Assembly: GCA_002633005.1 (NCBI GenBank)
Contig: NMRA01000317.1
Location: 1 to 64,000 of the forward strand
Length of the DNA stretch: 64,000 nucleotides
Source: Phoronis australis
Lineage: Eukaryota > Phoronida > Phoronidae
Direction: 5' to 3'
Shown here piece by piece: positions 27,901 to 35,360 of the stretch (within the stretch, counting starts at the first letter, position 1; every line of letters starts with the position of its first letter). Under the pieces are notes generated by a model that made no database searches, was not told the DNA's origin, and saw nothing but the letters and a program-made list of their open reading frames with translations. Position numbers and translations under genes: made by a program.

Positions 27901-30900
27901 AAAACTCTCAAATTGGCATTTTGATCATATTGTTTTATACCTTAGTTACGTAAAACTTGCGACTTGTTAGTCTCGCTATTGCTGTGTATGGCAGAAATGA
28001 AGCAAATTTTTTGAAAATATAGCAACAGTCATTTGTTACGCTTTTATCGAAAACTAGATATTGTCCTGCACATTTCTACGTGTTTTGTCTTCAACGTGGT
28101 AAGTATCTTCACTGATAAAACAAAGCTTAGTGCCGTGGTTTTGTTACTGTGGTTTGAAGCATAATTCAGTTGATGCGCGAACGTTTGCACCATGTTCAAA
28201 TTAACAGTAAGTGAAAATATTGCATTTGTTAACAAACTTTTTGAGTGTTAAACTTAGAATGTGTGATACTGTGGAGTGGTTACCATACATTTTATTTACA
28301 ACTGTAGTTTTCAAAAAAGTATGAAGCTTCAGCAAAGCTACGGTGGAAATTGAGAAGGAAGTCGAGAAAATGAATTATGTATGGTTTAAAATTTAACTGC
28401 AAATTTTTCATGAAATTTTGTAGATTTTTCAATGAGAAGATGAGATAACTGCTGTAGTTTGGTAGAACGTTAAGCTAATTAAAAAGTTACCTGTCTGATA
28501 GGTAACTTGACAATTCTCTAAGATATTGATGTCAAACTAATCCTTTTATTTATTAATTAAGCATGATAAAGTGGCTGACGCTTTTCATTGTCTCAACAGC
28601 TGTTTGCAGCACTGCTTGAAGCAGACTATACACCATAAGACTGTTCCCAGTTCTTGATGTAATATATACCGCACTGGCTTGTTTCAGCACACAATAATCG
28701 ACTTATTGCTGGCCTCTGTTGTACTAATGGTTTTAATGCTTTTGTTACATACTAGTTGGTCTCGTTGGAACCTAGAAGTTAACAGTGATCAAAGGTACCT
28801 TGATGGCATTGTCATAGCTTAAGATTGATTGTAATTCACATGTAGTGCTGTTGTGGCTACTGTGTAAGTTGTTATGTTATCTATTTCGCAGGTCGTTCCC
28901 CAGGGTCCACGAGGGGTCTCAACCTGGAACTGCCACTCTACATTGGTGGAGTGGACAGAGACTCCAAGATCGCGTCTGTTGTTGGCATTAAAGGCAGCAG
29001 TGTTGGCTTCATTGGCTGTATAACAGAGGTACTGTGTTCATCTTACAGACATTCCTTCTGGTAATGGATCTATATAATGTGCCCCAGTTTTGAGAACCAG
29101 TTTTCTCTACTTAATAATGGGCATCAAAATGGTTCTCAAAATACGGGCACGTTATAACTGACTATTGCCGTACTACTTTCCACCTGTTGCCTCAATGTGA
29201 ATGTCATGAAACTTTTCTTGCCATGAAAAGGATTGGTTTCAAACAGAAAATGAAAGATGACCATCTAATTGTAGCTCGGTCTTTCAGAACCGATGACTTT
29301 TTGACAATGTTCTTTGCCGTTTTACAATGAAAATTGTTTTCTATCATACTATGGAAAGGTTTGAGAATATTTTTTCTTGTTAAAGCGACTGTGAACCTGC
29401 GATTGTCCAGTAAGCAAACTTTTGATTCAAACCAAGCACATGCCGCTTTAAATTGGGCCTCAACTTGTTCCTTACTCAGATGTTTAAGTGATTTGTGGAT
29501 TTGCAAAGAAGTAACAGTTATACCTTGAGACCATGCTCAACACAACACGACATGTCATGACGAGCCAACTTGACGAACCTGCTCTGAAGCATTATCAAAC
29601 CGTTTTTCAGTTGTTTCAAAGCCCTGAAATTGCCTCTGACTTAATTAGACCAGTGTTGTAACAGTAAGCGATCTTAATATATTTTTGTAATGGTAGACAG
29701 CTTACGGGCACTTAAAGTAATCCACTTAATTTATACCTCAAGCAGTTAAGTAAGAAGAAAGTGTTGCTTCAGTGCAGCTATTTGTTTCTATTGTAATACA
29801 AGGGAGGCAGGTTGGTTGAAGTACAATTGTAGTTGATTGGTAACATTTCACTGGCTATTTCTACCCATGTCCTTGTCTCCACTCAGGTGAAAGTGAATGG
29901 TGTACGTACTGACCTACTGAAGCAGGCCATCGCTAGTGGAGGTATCCAGGACTGTGGGGACGACCAGGTGTGCTCTAGGAGGCCTTGTAGGAATGGGGCC
30001 ACGTGTGAGGCTCTGAACCACGATGACTACATTTGTCTATGTGCTGAGGGTTACACAGGTAAGCTGGTGTAGGAACAGGGGCACGTGTGAGGCCCTTAAT
30101 CAGGATGACTACACTTGTCTATGTGCTGAGGGTTACACTGGGTGATCTGGTGTACAAGAATGGAGGTACGTATGAGGCCCTGAACCTTTCTGGAATCTTA
30201 TGGGTGTTTAAGTAGTGCATCTTCTTTGATGGGAAAGTCGTTTGTAGTATCTGTTAGTAGGCCAAAACCAGGTTTGGTATCCTTTTAATAATTTATACTG
30301 CAGTTCTATGGTAATAATTACCACATTAGTTTGTGTAATGACAGGTGTGTTTGTGTTTGTAGGTCGTAACTGTGAGACTGAAGTGAACATCTGTCTGACA
30401 GCCAACCCTTGTCAGAATGGTGCTACCTGCCACTACACTGGCAAGGCTCATACGTGTCTCTGTCCCATTGGCTTTGTGGGTTCCAGGTGTGAAACAGGTA
30501 AGTCTTCTTCTGAACCTGTTCTAAGTATCAGGTGCAGAATAGGCATGATGTAAACATCTATCTGTTCAAGGAAATGATTTTGGAAGAATGGCATAATTTC
30601 AGGGTAAGGAATTTGGTAAAAGAAAAAATTCTCTTTGTTCTTTTTTCCTGAGTAAAAATAGTCAATTATGAAGTTGTAAATTTGAGTTGCAACCCCAAGT
30701 TGATGACTTTTGGCTGCAACTGTGACATAACAAAACATTACTAATTGTTACTGTGAATGACCTTTAGATATCCGTGATGACCTAGACATACTGCCAGGCT
30801 CACCAGCTGGTTTCCAAGGCGATGGTTACCTGGAGTTTGACAGAAAGCTGTTGCCCCACGTGGGCCCAGATGTGATCAGTTTCACGTTTACCACAAATGA

Positions 30901-33527
30901 GACCAATGGACTGATCCTGTGGCACGGCCAAAAGCTTGGAGGGCGTGGAATGGATTTCCTGGCTATAGGGGTGGTCAATGGTTATCTGGAGCTGGGGTAA
31001 AGTGCACTGCGTCTGCGCTTTGGTGTAATTGTACATGAAATAGAAATTGAAAGCATACTCCGTGCAAAATCCTGGGTGAACAACGTGTGTGTGTGACTGC
31101 CTGCGTGCGTGTGTTTGTTGCATTTTACCCAAGTGTTATTGGCTGTGTTGGGCCAGTTAGCTGGTGCTTTTGATTTGTTCAACAGTTTCAAACATGGATT
31201 TTATTTTAGTTTGAACTTAATCTTGGTTTAAATTTAATCTTAGTTTGAAGTTAGTCTTAGTTCCTGAAGTTGAGTTAGGCACTGCGCATTTATTAAGAAT
31301 TAGTCCGGACAAATTATAAAGTCTTTAACTCTGTGTAAGTACTGTGGTGTTGAGCAGATGTCCAGATTATGATGTTCGGTAATTGTAATATTGAACAATG
31401 TTGCCAGTAGTCATGTTGTTGAGAAATGTGTTGATAACTCTAACACTGCCAGACCATTGTTAACAAATGAATGTGTCTACAACCTGCCATGTATTGTCCA
31501 TAGGTATGAGTTGGGCAGTGGCCCTGCTGCCATCCAGTCACTTAACCTGGTTAATGACAGTAAACCACACAGAGTTAGTATTGAAAGGTCAGTATACCGC
31601 TCATAGTTTGTTTAGTATCCTCCATCAAGTTGTGCCTAATAGTGCTCATCTGGTGACTCCCAGTTCTAGCATCACTGACCATATCAAATGTGGATGTGCT
31701 TGGTGATGAACATGGTGTCTTATTATTCATGTTTGCAAATGCGAGGCAATATGCCAATTATTCTATTACCCCCATGTTTGATAGGTCTCTGACTATGGTT
31801 CCTACCAAGGGCAATCATTGGCCAGCTGATACTGAGCAGTGAAATAATCCTTATTATGAGTTTTACTATTACCAACCCCCCTGCTGTGCTATTATAACAT
31901 AAACTTTGTTCAATAGCTGATGGTAAAGCAAACAAAATAAAAAAGAAATGGACTACAAATTAAAGTTCAATAAGTCTATAGTAGTCCCATAATTTATTAG
32001 CTCTTCTATGTCATGCTGTCTTTGTTATGGTGATAATCAGTATTCACAAATGAATACAAGCTTTCTTGACACTGCATATTGGTCTTCACTTTCGATAGTC
32101 TTATTGGCAGTTGGTGAAAATTTTTGTACACTGAATACCACAGCTGGTAAAAAATATTCTAAGGGTTAGCAAAATTTAATTCGTAAAAAATGTAAGTAAC
32201 TTTTAGGATATATTTCATTTCTTTTGGTATCTTGACAGAAAATAAGATGTTTGTCTCTCTCTCTCTCTACAGGACTGCTAAGAAGGCTATATTACGTGTA
32301 GACTCAGACGCGCTGGGAGGATCTTCAGGCGGGTCACTCACTAGTTTAGATGTCAATGGAAATGTATTTGTGGGTAAGTGCACTGGTCAAAGCTTCTGAG
32401 GTCAAAGGTTGTGACCTTTTTCACCAATCTGACTTTACTAATCTGATGGTGTATACGTCAGGAATGGCACTAATTCTGTCAGTGTAAAGAGGTGTTGTTG
32501 TTTTAAGTTGTTTTACAGGGATTTGGATTTTAATAGTAGTCACGTGACTTATAGGTTGCATTTACAAATGACACTCCAACTCACCCTGATCACCTGCAGA
32601 CAGCACATAACCATACCATTTGTGTTTCCATTGCAATATACTTAATTTGGTAGAAATAATTACCAGCGCGGTACTTCCTAATAAAGATTTACATGCTCAA
32701 TGAACTGGGGCATGCCTTGAGGAGAAGGGGTTGACCAGCTGCTTGGCTGGGGTAAGGCACCTCATCTAGGCTAGTCTTGGTGTAACAAGGTCTGTAAATG
32801 CTATTCTCATGGCATGCTACCTAGCTCAATATGCTAGTGTTTCATTTCACTTCATTCTTACATACTTGGATGTATTTGAGATGACATCACCATATCCTGC
32901 TAGTGTTGAGCCATACCCGCTAGTTGACAGTAGCACAATTTCTAGCTCCGATTCAATTTTGAAAACTTTTGTGGTGTTTCCACAGGTTGTGGCTGCTTAT
33001 TTGGTGATACCCTCTCACCCTGGGTGTGGGTGACTTTTTAAGAGATATTTGCTTATTGATAACCAGCGTTTTGTAACTCACCATGGGTGACCCGGTGATC
33101 TTCTTTTATCACTTTGATCATGGTGACTAGATCCTCCTCAAGAAATGCCGGCCCCCGACTCGTAAAATTCCTGTTCAAACGACAGGGCTTCTGCATCCAA
33201 GTCAGTTAGAGGCACTAACTCTTTCGTTGTGCCAATGCAGCCATGGCGACGGCTTTGCTGAGTGCTAGCCAAGATGTAATTCTTTTGTATGATGTTCACT
33301 CTGTGATGTTCTCATCAGGCTGCAGCTCACCAGAGGTAAATCTTGTTTAATTTACTAATTCATTGTCATCTGTCTCAGGTGGTGTTCCTAACATTAAAGT
33401 AGAAACCCAAGGTAAATATTCTCAAGGCTTCAGTGGCTGTCTATCAGACCTGTCCATCAATGAGGAGAAGCCGGTCAAGCTGTTCAGTGAAGCGTTGAAG
33501 GGAGTCAATGTTGGACTGTGTCGTTAA
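860..33527 (+). CDS. HSPG2: Perlecan-like heparan sulfate proteoglycan core protein, C-terminal part (spliced, 5' end outside window)
   Basis: This is a secreted basement-membrane proteoglycan core protein. I join 32 exons with GT-AG borders; all phases agree, giving 4,823 coding bases, 1,607 codons and a stop at 33525-33527. The order is ten Ig domains (perlecan domain IV), then LG1, EGF1, EGF2, LG2, EGF3, EGF4 and LG3. That domain V (endorepellin) order distinguishes perlecan from agrin and laminin alpha chains. In vertebrates this part binds integrins, alpha-dystroglycan and other matrix proteins; here that is inferred from family. The first exon starts in phase 1, so more exons lie to the left. 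Introns run from about 190 bp to 4 kb and carry minisatellites and MITEs. The N-terminal SEA, LDL-receptor and laminin IV domains are not in the window. An unusual perlecan-related Ig/LG protein is a less likely alternative. Confidence 0.93.
1624..1767 (+). CDS. HSPG2: Perlecan exon: Ig domain 1, C-terminal half
   Basis: Acceptor ttgacag, donor a|gtaagt, phases 1 and 1. It carries the F-strand motif DYAGNYICSI, whose Cys pairs with that of the preceding exon. Confidence 0.9.
2297..2340 (+). repeat. Fragment related to the foldback MITE at 29073
   Basis: gagaaccagatgagttcttt plus a following aataatgg..atcaaa block resembles the core of the 29073-29156 inverted-repeat element. Only part is present. 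Confidence 0.35.
2528..2679 (+). CDS. HSPG2: Perlecan exon: Ig domain 2, N-terminal half
   Basis: Acceptor ttgttctag, donor cag|gtatgt; enters in phase 1 and leaves in phase 0. It contains ETAILQCVANGRPIPSIRW, the Cys-to-Trp core of an Ig domain. Confidence 0.9.
3198..3315 (+). CDS. HSPG2: Perlecan exon: Ig domain 2, C-terminal half
   Basis: Acceptor actttcag, donor t|gtaagt; phase 0 in, phase 1 out. It contains DNGVFTCTAENVAG, a typical F-G hairpin. This is the only Ig domain here split by a phase-0 intron. Confidence 0.92.
4079..4338 (+). repeat. 44-bp minisatellite, six copies
   Basis: Units start at 4079, 4123, 4167, 4211, 4255 and 4299 (begin ctcaatgttgtt), almost identical. Intronic, just before Ig domain 3. 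Each unit contains ttacacgtgg. Confidence 0.97.
4375..4507 (+). CDS. HSPG2: Perlecan exon: Ig domain 3, N-terminal half
   Basis: Acceptor gtatttag, donor ag|gtaggc; phase 1 in, phase 2 out. It encodes SLTVECRTSAGFPRPTVTW. The exon starts 36 bp after the 44-bp minisatellite. Confidence 0.9.
5218..5360 (+). CDS. HSPG2: Perlecan exon: Ig domain 3, C-terminal half
   Basis: Acceptor atttcacag, donor g|gtgagt; phase 2 in, phase 1 out. It contains EDAGNYVCTGSNIAG. The 90-bp minisatellite begins 51 bp downstream. Confidence 0.92.
5411..5979 (+). repeat. 90-bp minisatellite, about seven copies, broken by an N
   Basis: Units start at 5411, 5501, 5591 (cut by the N), 5624, 5714, 5804 and 5891 with gtgctacaat. 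Because 90 is a multiple of three, one minus-strand frame stays open across it. Confidence 0.95.
5602..5602. other. Assembly gap (single N) in the minisatellite
   Basis: Sequence after the N repeats unique flank first seen at 5388 (aaataccagtagtaag), so the two sides overlap rather than abut. Confidence 0.95.
6312..6602 (+). CDS. HSPG2: Perlecan exon: Ig domain 4 (whole domain in one exon)
   Basis: Acceptor tctacattag, donor g|gtaaca, phases 1 and 1, a symmetrical single-exon module. It contains VRLECTAIG, VDVQWQSP and NDVGAYTCVAKS, so both Cys and the Trp are present. The C-E loop is rich in Ser and Thr. Confidence 0.93.
7148..7240 (+). CDS. HSPG2: Perlecan exon: Ig domain 5, N-terminal part
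   Basis: Acceptor acttccag, donor g|gtaagg, phases 1 and 1. It ends just after the first Cys (VTLTCTGSG), an intron position shared with Ig domain 9. Confidence 0.85.
8726..8740 (-). promoter_or_regulatory. Isolated CTCF-like motif
   Basis: The minus strand reads GTCACTAGATGGCAC, close to the CCACTAGRKGGC core found in the arrays at 36 and 62 kb. Motif resemblance only. Confidence 0.25.
9603..9775 (+). repeat. 35-bp tandem repeat, about five copies
   Basis: Units carry tatagactgggtgtgtgag and ccggatatgg, spaced 35-37 bp. Intronic. Confidence 0.9.
10060..10239 (+). CDS. HSPG2: Perlecan exon: Ig domain 5, C-terminal part
   Basis: Acceptor atgttgcag, donor g|gtgagc, phases 1 and 1. It contains PPPVLSWERVGRPLP and EDAGEYMCIGIN, supplying the Trp and second Cys of the domain opened at 7148. 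Confidence 0.92.
10857..10911 (+). repeat. CA-rich microsatellite
   Basis: (CA)n with interspersed cacaaa and cacg units, just upstream of the Ig domain 6 exon. Confidence 0.95.
10933..11172 (+). CDS. HSPG2: Perlecan exon: Ig domain 6 (whole domain in one exon)
   Basis: Acceptor acttcctag, donor t|gtgaga, phases 1 and 1. It contains VQLRCNADNGEVKWTRG and SDSGIYECSVG. It is a short Ig domain of about 80 residues, preceded by a CA-rich microsatellite. Confidence 0.92.
12369..12534 (+). CDS. HSPG2: Perlecan exon: Ig domain 7, N-terminal half
   Basis: Acceptor aatgttgtag, donor ac|gtaagt; phase 1 in, phase 2 out. It contains SVVLTCQASGRNLKYQWSRA. The phase-2 exit matches Ig domains 8 and 10. 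Confidence 0.9.
12970..13450 (+). repeat. ~70-bp tandem array derived from the Ig domain 7 exon
   Basis: Six units marked by atatagtca at about 13031, 13100, 13175, 13245, 13316 and 13393, spaced 69-77 bp. Each includes a version of ttgaaacaagaagac...tatttgtgtgtg, the F-strand coding part of the exon at 13412. The last unit is the functional exon's 5' half. Confidence 0.9.
13412..13509 (+). CDS. HSPG2: Perlecan exon: Ig domain 7, C-terminal half
   Basis: Acceptor gtgttacag, donor a|gtgagt; phase 2 in, phase 1 out. It encodes LKQEDTGRYLCVVSNNLG. Its 5' half is also the last unit of the ~70-bp tandem array that begins near 12970, so this is the one array unit that continues into a complete exon. 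Confidence 0.85.
14225..14411 (+). CDS. HSPG2: Perlecan exon: Ig domain 8, N-terminal half
   Basis: Acceptor tttttaatag; donor gt|gttagt chosen because phase 2 is needed to join the exon at 16057. It contains STVTLRCAHTAG and ARVEWRKDGG. The donor is weaker than most, so the 3' border is the least certain part. Confidence 0.83.
14580..15139 (+). mobile_element. Non-autonomous DNA transposon (MITE), Harbinger-like
   Basis: A 560-bp element with terminal inverted repeats of at least 35 bp starting GGGCTGTTCCAG, one mismatch, flanked by TCA direct repeats (14577-14579, 15140-15142). The interior is A-rich with repeated acgggtggt phrases and no ORF. A 3-bp duplication fits PIF/Harbinger-type insertion, but family assignment is tentative. 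Confidence 0.8.
16057..16154 (+). CDS. HSPG2: Perlecan exon: Ig domain 8, C-terminal half
   Basis: Acceptor catgttgcag, donor g|gtagat; phase 2 in, phase 1 out. It contains SGVRAEDAGRYICEVTND. It has the same length (98 bp) and phases as the matching exon of Ig domain 7. Confidence 0.9.
16539..16628 (+). CDS. HSPG2: Perlecan exon: Ig domain 9, N-terminal part
   Basis: Acceptor tttctttcag, donor g|gtatgt, phases 1 and 1. It contains ARVRLICDARG, ending just after the B-strand Cys as in Ig domain 5. Confidence 0.85.
16937..16995 (+). repeat. Direct duplication of ~29 bp
   Basis: Two adjacent copies of a block containing aaatccaataaattatgtta in the Ig domain 9 intron. Confidence 0.85.
17950..18129 (+). 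CDS. HSPG2: Perlecan exon: Ig domain 9, C-terminal part
   Basis: Acceptor ctgctcatag, donor g|gtgagt, phases 1 and 1. It contains PTPTVRWDRIPGGLP and TDAGAYVCVASNSAG. It is 180 bp, the same length and phases as the matching exon of Ig domain 5. Confidence 0.92.
18476..18623 (+). CDS. HSPG2: Perlecan exon: Ig domain 10, N-terminal half
   Basis: Acceptor tccttacag, donor gc|gtaagt; phase 1 in, phase 2 out. A Ser/Thr-rich linker (STTPSTTGP) precedes SATLRCSSP and SVRWSRTVG. The linker could carry O-glycans. Confidence 0.88.
19279..19409 (+). CDS. HSPG2: Perlecan exon: Ig domain 10, C-terminal half
   Basis: Acceptor tgttacag, donor g|gtacag; phase 2 in, phase 1 out. It contains KEDQGTYICTAQDSQG. 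This is the last Ig domain before domain V. Confidence 0.9.
20540..20650 (+). CDS. HSPG2: Perlecan exon: laminin G domain 1, first part
   Basis: Acceptor ttattccag, donor g|gtaagt, phases 1 and 1. It contains NNFDIVISFYPTDEDG, the opening beta strands of an LG jelly roll. Confidence 0.88.
20994..21173 (+). CDS. HSPG2: Perlecan exon: laminin G domain 1, middle
   Basis: Acceptor ttgcttcag, donor g|gtaatt, phases 1 and 1. It contains GLIFYNG, LRFELGSGPAIISG and KWHTVRLRRE, all hallmark LG motifs. Confidence 0.94.
21776..21846 (-). repeat. tRNA-like sequence (probable SINE head)
   Basis: The minus strand has an A-box-like TGACTCAGTGGTA and a B box GGGTTCAAATCC at tRNA spacing. The acceptor stem ends do not pair, so I call it a tRNA-derived repeat, not a gene. 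It lies in the LG1 intron. Confidence 0.55.
21974..22126 (+). CDS. HSPG2: Perlecan exon: laminin G domain 1, third part
   Basis: Acceptor tcctgcag, donor g|gtaagt, phases 1 and 1. It contains MTVDGIEYSG and EDLFLGGMQDFSKLP, the LG strands before the C-terminal Cys region. Confidence 0.92.
22513..22731 (+). CDS. HSPG2: Perlecan exon: end of LG1 plus EGF-like domain 1
   Basis: Acceptor aacattacag, donor g|gtaagg, phases 1 and 1. The LG tail (GAISQLKLEGELIDLW) runs into an EGF module with GFVCVCHKGYTGDRCE. It contains a possible N-glycosylation sequon (NSS). Confidence 0.93.
23371..23460 (+). CDS. HSPG2: Perlecan exon: EGF-like domain 2
   Basis: Acceptor tgttgttcag, donor t|gtaagt, phases 1 and 1. 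A compact EGF module ending RCVCPIGLTGPRCGE; its first Cys comes from the previous exon. Confidence 0.9.
23782..24043 (-). mobile_element. Tc1/mariner-like MITE, complete copy
   Basis: 262 bp, begins CAGTACAAGACAAAAGTAAT and ends with an inverted version, with TA on both sides (23780-23781, 24044-24045). It is related in reverse orientation to 44855-45119. It ends 43 bp before the LG2 exon. Confidence 0.85.
24087..24308 (+). CDS. HSPG2: Perlecan exon: laminin G domain 2, first part
   Basis: Acceptor gtgttacag, donor g|gtaaga, phases 1 and 1. It contains TKIQMMFKAR, SVLLYNGQ, DFIALVIKNGYLEF and YDSGSG at the point where LG domains usually read LGSG. A Tc1-like MITE ends 43 bp upstream. Confidence 0.93.
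24764..24880 (+). CDS. HSPG2: Perlecan exon: laminin G domain 2, second part
   Basis: Acceptor tttcttcag, donor g|gtatgt, phases 1 and 1. It contains KVNEWTSIVAERNLQNG and LMVNNGEPVRG, the LG W-x-x-hydrophobic strand and the following hairpin. Confidence 0.92.
24881..28891 (+). other. Largest intron in the window (4.0 kb, inside LG2)
   Basis: No exon, RNA gene or clear repeat seen. A CTCF-like string (AGCTAGATGGCG) lies near 25582. A short perfect hairpin, AAGTTACCT/AGGTAACTT, lies at 28484-28508. Otherwise AT-rich with isolated short open frames that I take as chance. Confidence 0.6.
28892..29028 (+). CDS. HSPG2: Perlecan exon: laminin G domain 2, third part
   Basis: Acceptor atttcgcag, donor gag|gtactg; phase 1 in, phase 0 out. 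It contains LNLELPLYIGGV and SSVGFIGCITE, the LG GG-V strand and Cys-containing strand. Confidence 0.92.
29073..29156 (+). mobile_element. Small foldback element (84 bp)
   Basis: The left arm TATAATGTGCCC..TTTTGAGAACCA is matched by its reverse complement at the right (TGGTTCTCAAAA..GGGC). The spacer includes ttaataatggg. It would form one long hairpin. Confidence 0.75.
29887..30058 (+). CDS. HSPG2: Perlecan exon: end of LG2 plus EGF-like domain 3
   Basis: Acceptor tccactcag, donor g|gtaagc; phase 0 in, phase 1 out. The LG2 end (VKVNGVRTDLL) is followed by an EGF with PCRNGATCEALNHDDYICLC. The EGF half is partly duplicated just downstream. Confidence 0.92.
30061..30185 (+). pseudogene. Decayed tandem copies of the EGF3 exon
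   Basis: Right after the donor, about 80 bp repeats the EGF3 exon 3' half with changes (it still reads GTCEALNQDDYTCLCAEGYTG), then shifts into a shorter third copy ending near gaggccctgaacc. Neither copy has a usable acceptor, and the intact donor is lost in the second. I read this as local exon duplication that never became functional. Confidence 0.75.
30363..30497 (+). CDS. HSPG2: Perlecan exon: end of EGF3 plus EGF-like domain 4
   Basis: Acceptor gtttgtag, donor g|gtaagt, phases 1 and 1. It contains RNCETEVNIC, NPCQNGATCHYTG and TCLCPIGFVGSRCE. Confidence 0.93.
30768..30996 (+). CDS. HSPG2: Perlecan exon: laminin G domain 3, first part
   Basis: Acceptor acctttag, donor gg|gtaaag; phase 1 in, phase 2 out. 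It begins with an acidic linker (DIRDDLDILPG) at the EGF4-LG3 junction. In vertebrate perlecan LG3 is released by BMP1-type cleavage near this junction; whether that holds here is unknown. It contains GYLEFDRKLLP, ISFTFTT, GLILWHGQ and MDFLAIGVVNGYLEL. Confidence 0.93.
31504..31587 (+). CDS. HSPG2: Perlecan exon: laminin G domain 3, second part
   Basis: Acceptor tccatag, donor ag|gtcagt; phase 2 in and out. It contains YELGSGPAAIQS, the LG double-turn motif, and a sequon (NDS). Confidence 0.91.
32273..32373 (+). CDS. HSPG2: Perlecan exon: laminin G domain 3, third part
   Basis: The acceptor follows a (TC)n polypyrimidine run; donor g|gtaagt; phase 2 in, phase 1 out. It encodes RTAKKAILRVDSD, a Gly/Ser loop and LDVNGNVFVG. 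Confidence 0.9.
33379..33527 (+). CDS. HSPG2: Perlecan last coding exon: end of LG3 and stop
   Basis: Acceptor tgtctcag, phase 1, ending in TAA. It contains KYSQGFSGCLSDLSIN and closes with VNVGLCR, giving the final LG3 disulfide Cys two residues from the C terminus region as expected for perlecan. Confidence 0.93.
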
Positions 33528-34050
33528 TAATGCTCAACTTAGCACAGTGTTCACCAGACTAGACTAGTACTCTGTGATGCTGTGTGTCCAGTAGTGGTCA
33601 TGTATAGAATGACTGTTGCCTACTTTTTACTGTGTCAATATTGTGATTAGAGCACTGAAAATCATCAAATTTCACCTTTACTATTGTGCAGACAAAACAA
33701 CATCAACTTAGAGAAAGTAGCTGCAAAATATGAAATTTTCATGATTTTTTAATATGTTGTAAAAGTTATAGTTTACTCTATTTGTCATTTTTACCAATCA
33801 TGTTTGTACCTGTGGTGTATCGTTTCCTAGTTGAGTTAGAAAAAGCTTAATCAGCGTATCACTGCCAAAATATAGTTCTATGGACCAAGAGAGGCCAGTG
33901 TAGGAGCAATGGTTTATCCAGCAGACTTTCTATATCTTGCATTGTGTGCAGTCACTCTTTTCTAGATGGTGTCTTGAATTCCCTTGAACATTTAGCTATC
34001 ATGTGTGTCTTGAAAAATTCTGGCAGGAGACCGTTAGAGGAGTGTGCTTG

Positions 34051-34056
34051 AATAAA
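34051..34056 (+). terminator. Candidate polyadenylation signal AATAAA
   Basis: Exact AATAAA 524 bp after the stop codon. Further copies at 34591 and 34662 suggest possible alternative 3' ends. Confidence 0.4.
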
Positions 34057-34590
34057 TCGCGTTTCACCCCATCTATTGGCTTTGTACTACATTAACACGA
34101 TATTAAGACGTAAGTAGGCCAAGCTTAACCCCGAAAATATGGTTGGTACAGGGGAGGTAATTGATGATACTCGTGCGGTATGTTGTTGTATAATGTCTTG
34201 TGATAGAAAATATTTATATATGCTTGTTTACAATCAGGTTAGATCTTTTACACATCAATGAATCGGCCGATTTCTTTCCTAACTACATGTTTGCAGTTTG
34301 CAGTTTATGGAACTGAAAACATTGTATTGTCTAGGATTTCACTCTAATTATTTGATTTTCTAGTGTTTTACATATATTTTTAAGCTTTGATAATCAGTTT
34401 CTTTCGATACTTAGGACATCATCTACTACTAATTAAAACCAAAGAGAAACATTTATGTGTACGTGATTATTTTTGAAAAGAATGTTTTTCTAATCAGTGC
34501 CTACAGTAGTGACGTCAGTTTTGAATAAGTCAGTAATGCCTGCATTTAGTTTATTTTGTGTTAGGTAGGGTAGTGTTTAATGTTGACTCT

Positions 34591-34596
34591 AATAAA
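34591..34596 (+). terminator. Candidate polyadenylation signal AATAAA
   Basis: Exact hexamer about 1.06 kb after the stop, followed by T-rich sequence. A second hexamer at 34662-34667 could serve the same end. Confidence 0.4.
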
Positions 34597-35059
34597 CAAA
34601 TATTTGTTCAATGGGTACATCATTGCGTATTAATTACACATATTAGTCATTTTGTGCGATTAATAAAAAGGATCACTACGAGAGATTTTGTGGACAACAT
34701 TCAGTAACACATTCAATTCACATGTAATCAAGACAGACTTTAAACAATGGGATTTCACGTTTTTATTTGAAAACTCTTTACAATTATATGATGCCTTCAA
34801 ATAACCATTACATAATCTGTCCTATCCCCCTAGTATCACTTTTAATCAGAACACTTAATGCAATGGAATTAAAGAGCCTGTAACCCTGTAATTTTTTATT
34901 ATAGACCACTTGCTTCTACAAAATAGTACTTCACATGTGCTTATAATTCTACACAACTGGGTACAAACTCGGGCAGCAGCTCAGTGGGCATCGCTCAACT
35001 CCTGCAGAGAAACCGATTTTCCCAATGTGATCAAACCAAAAGATTCAAAAACACCAGAG

Positions 35060-35360
35060 TCTTGATAGGTTGGGCGAAAGACACGTCATTAAGTTATGAC
35101 GGGCTATTGTAACCTAGCCAGACACGGGCACATCACTGAGCATTTGGGGAGCCCAGTGCGTCACTTGTGTGCTACTGAAGTTGAAACCCCTAAACACATG
35201 TTAGTCTTGCCCAGTTTTTTATTGGCTAAGGAGCAACCTACTGGATGGCAGTTACATGCCTATAAAAGTCTGCTTTGTAAAGGCGACGGCAGACTTCCCT
35301 CACGAAGAAACTGTTCATCCATAGCGTACCTTGTGTATAGTGCAGGAACTATTTGACATG
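35060..35360 (+). pseudogene. Relic of a non-LTR retrotransposon ORF2 C-terminal end
   Basis: The translation TGYCNLARHGHITEHLGSP, followed by an E-x-E-T-P-x-H block, resembles the GHC-x-L-x-x-H...E-x-E-T-x-x-H tail found after reverse transcriptase/RNase H in Jockey/R1-type elements. A stop lies just upstream in frame, the second Cys is altered and the flanks show no intact RT, so it is a dead fragment. Recognised by motif pattern only. Confidence 0.5.

Larger units (their letters stand above)
33528..34690 (+). other. HSPG2: Probable 3' UTR of the perlecan gene
   Basis: AT-rich non-coding sequence directly after the stop. AATAAA hexamers at 34051, 34591 and 34662 are candidate polyadenylation signals. 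The actual cleavage site cannot be read from sequence. Confidence 0.55.
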
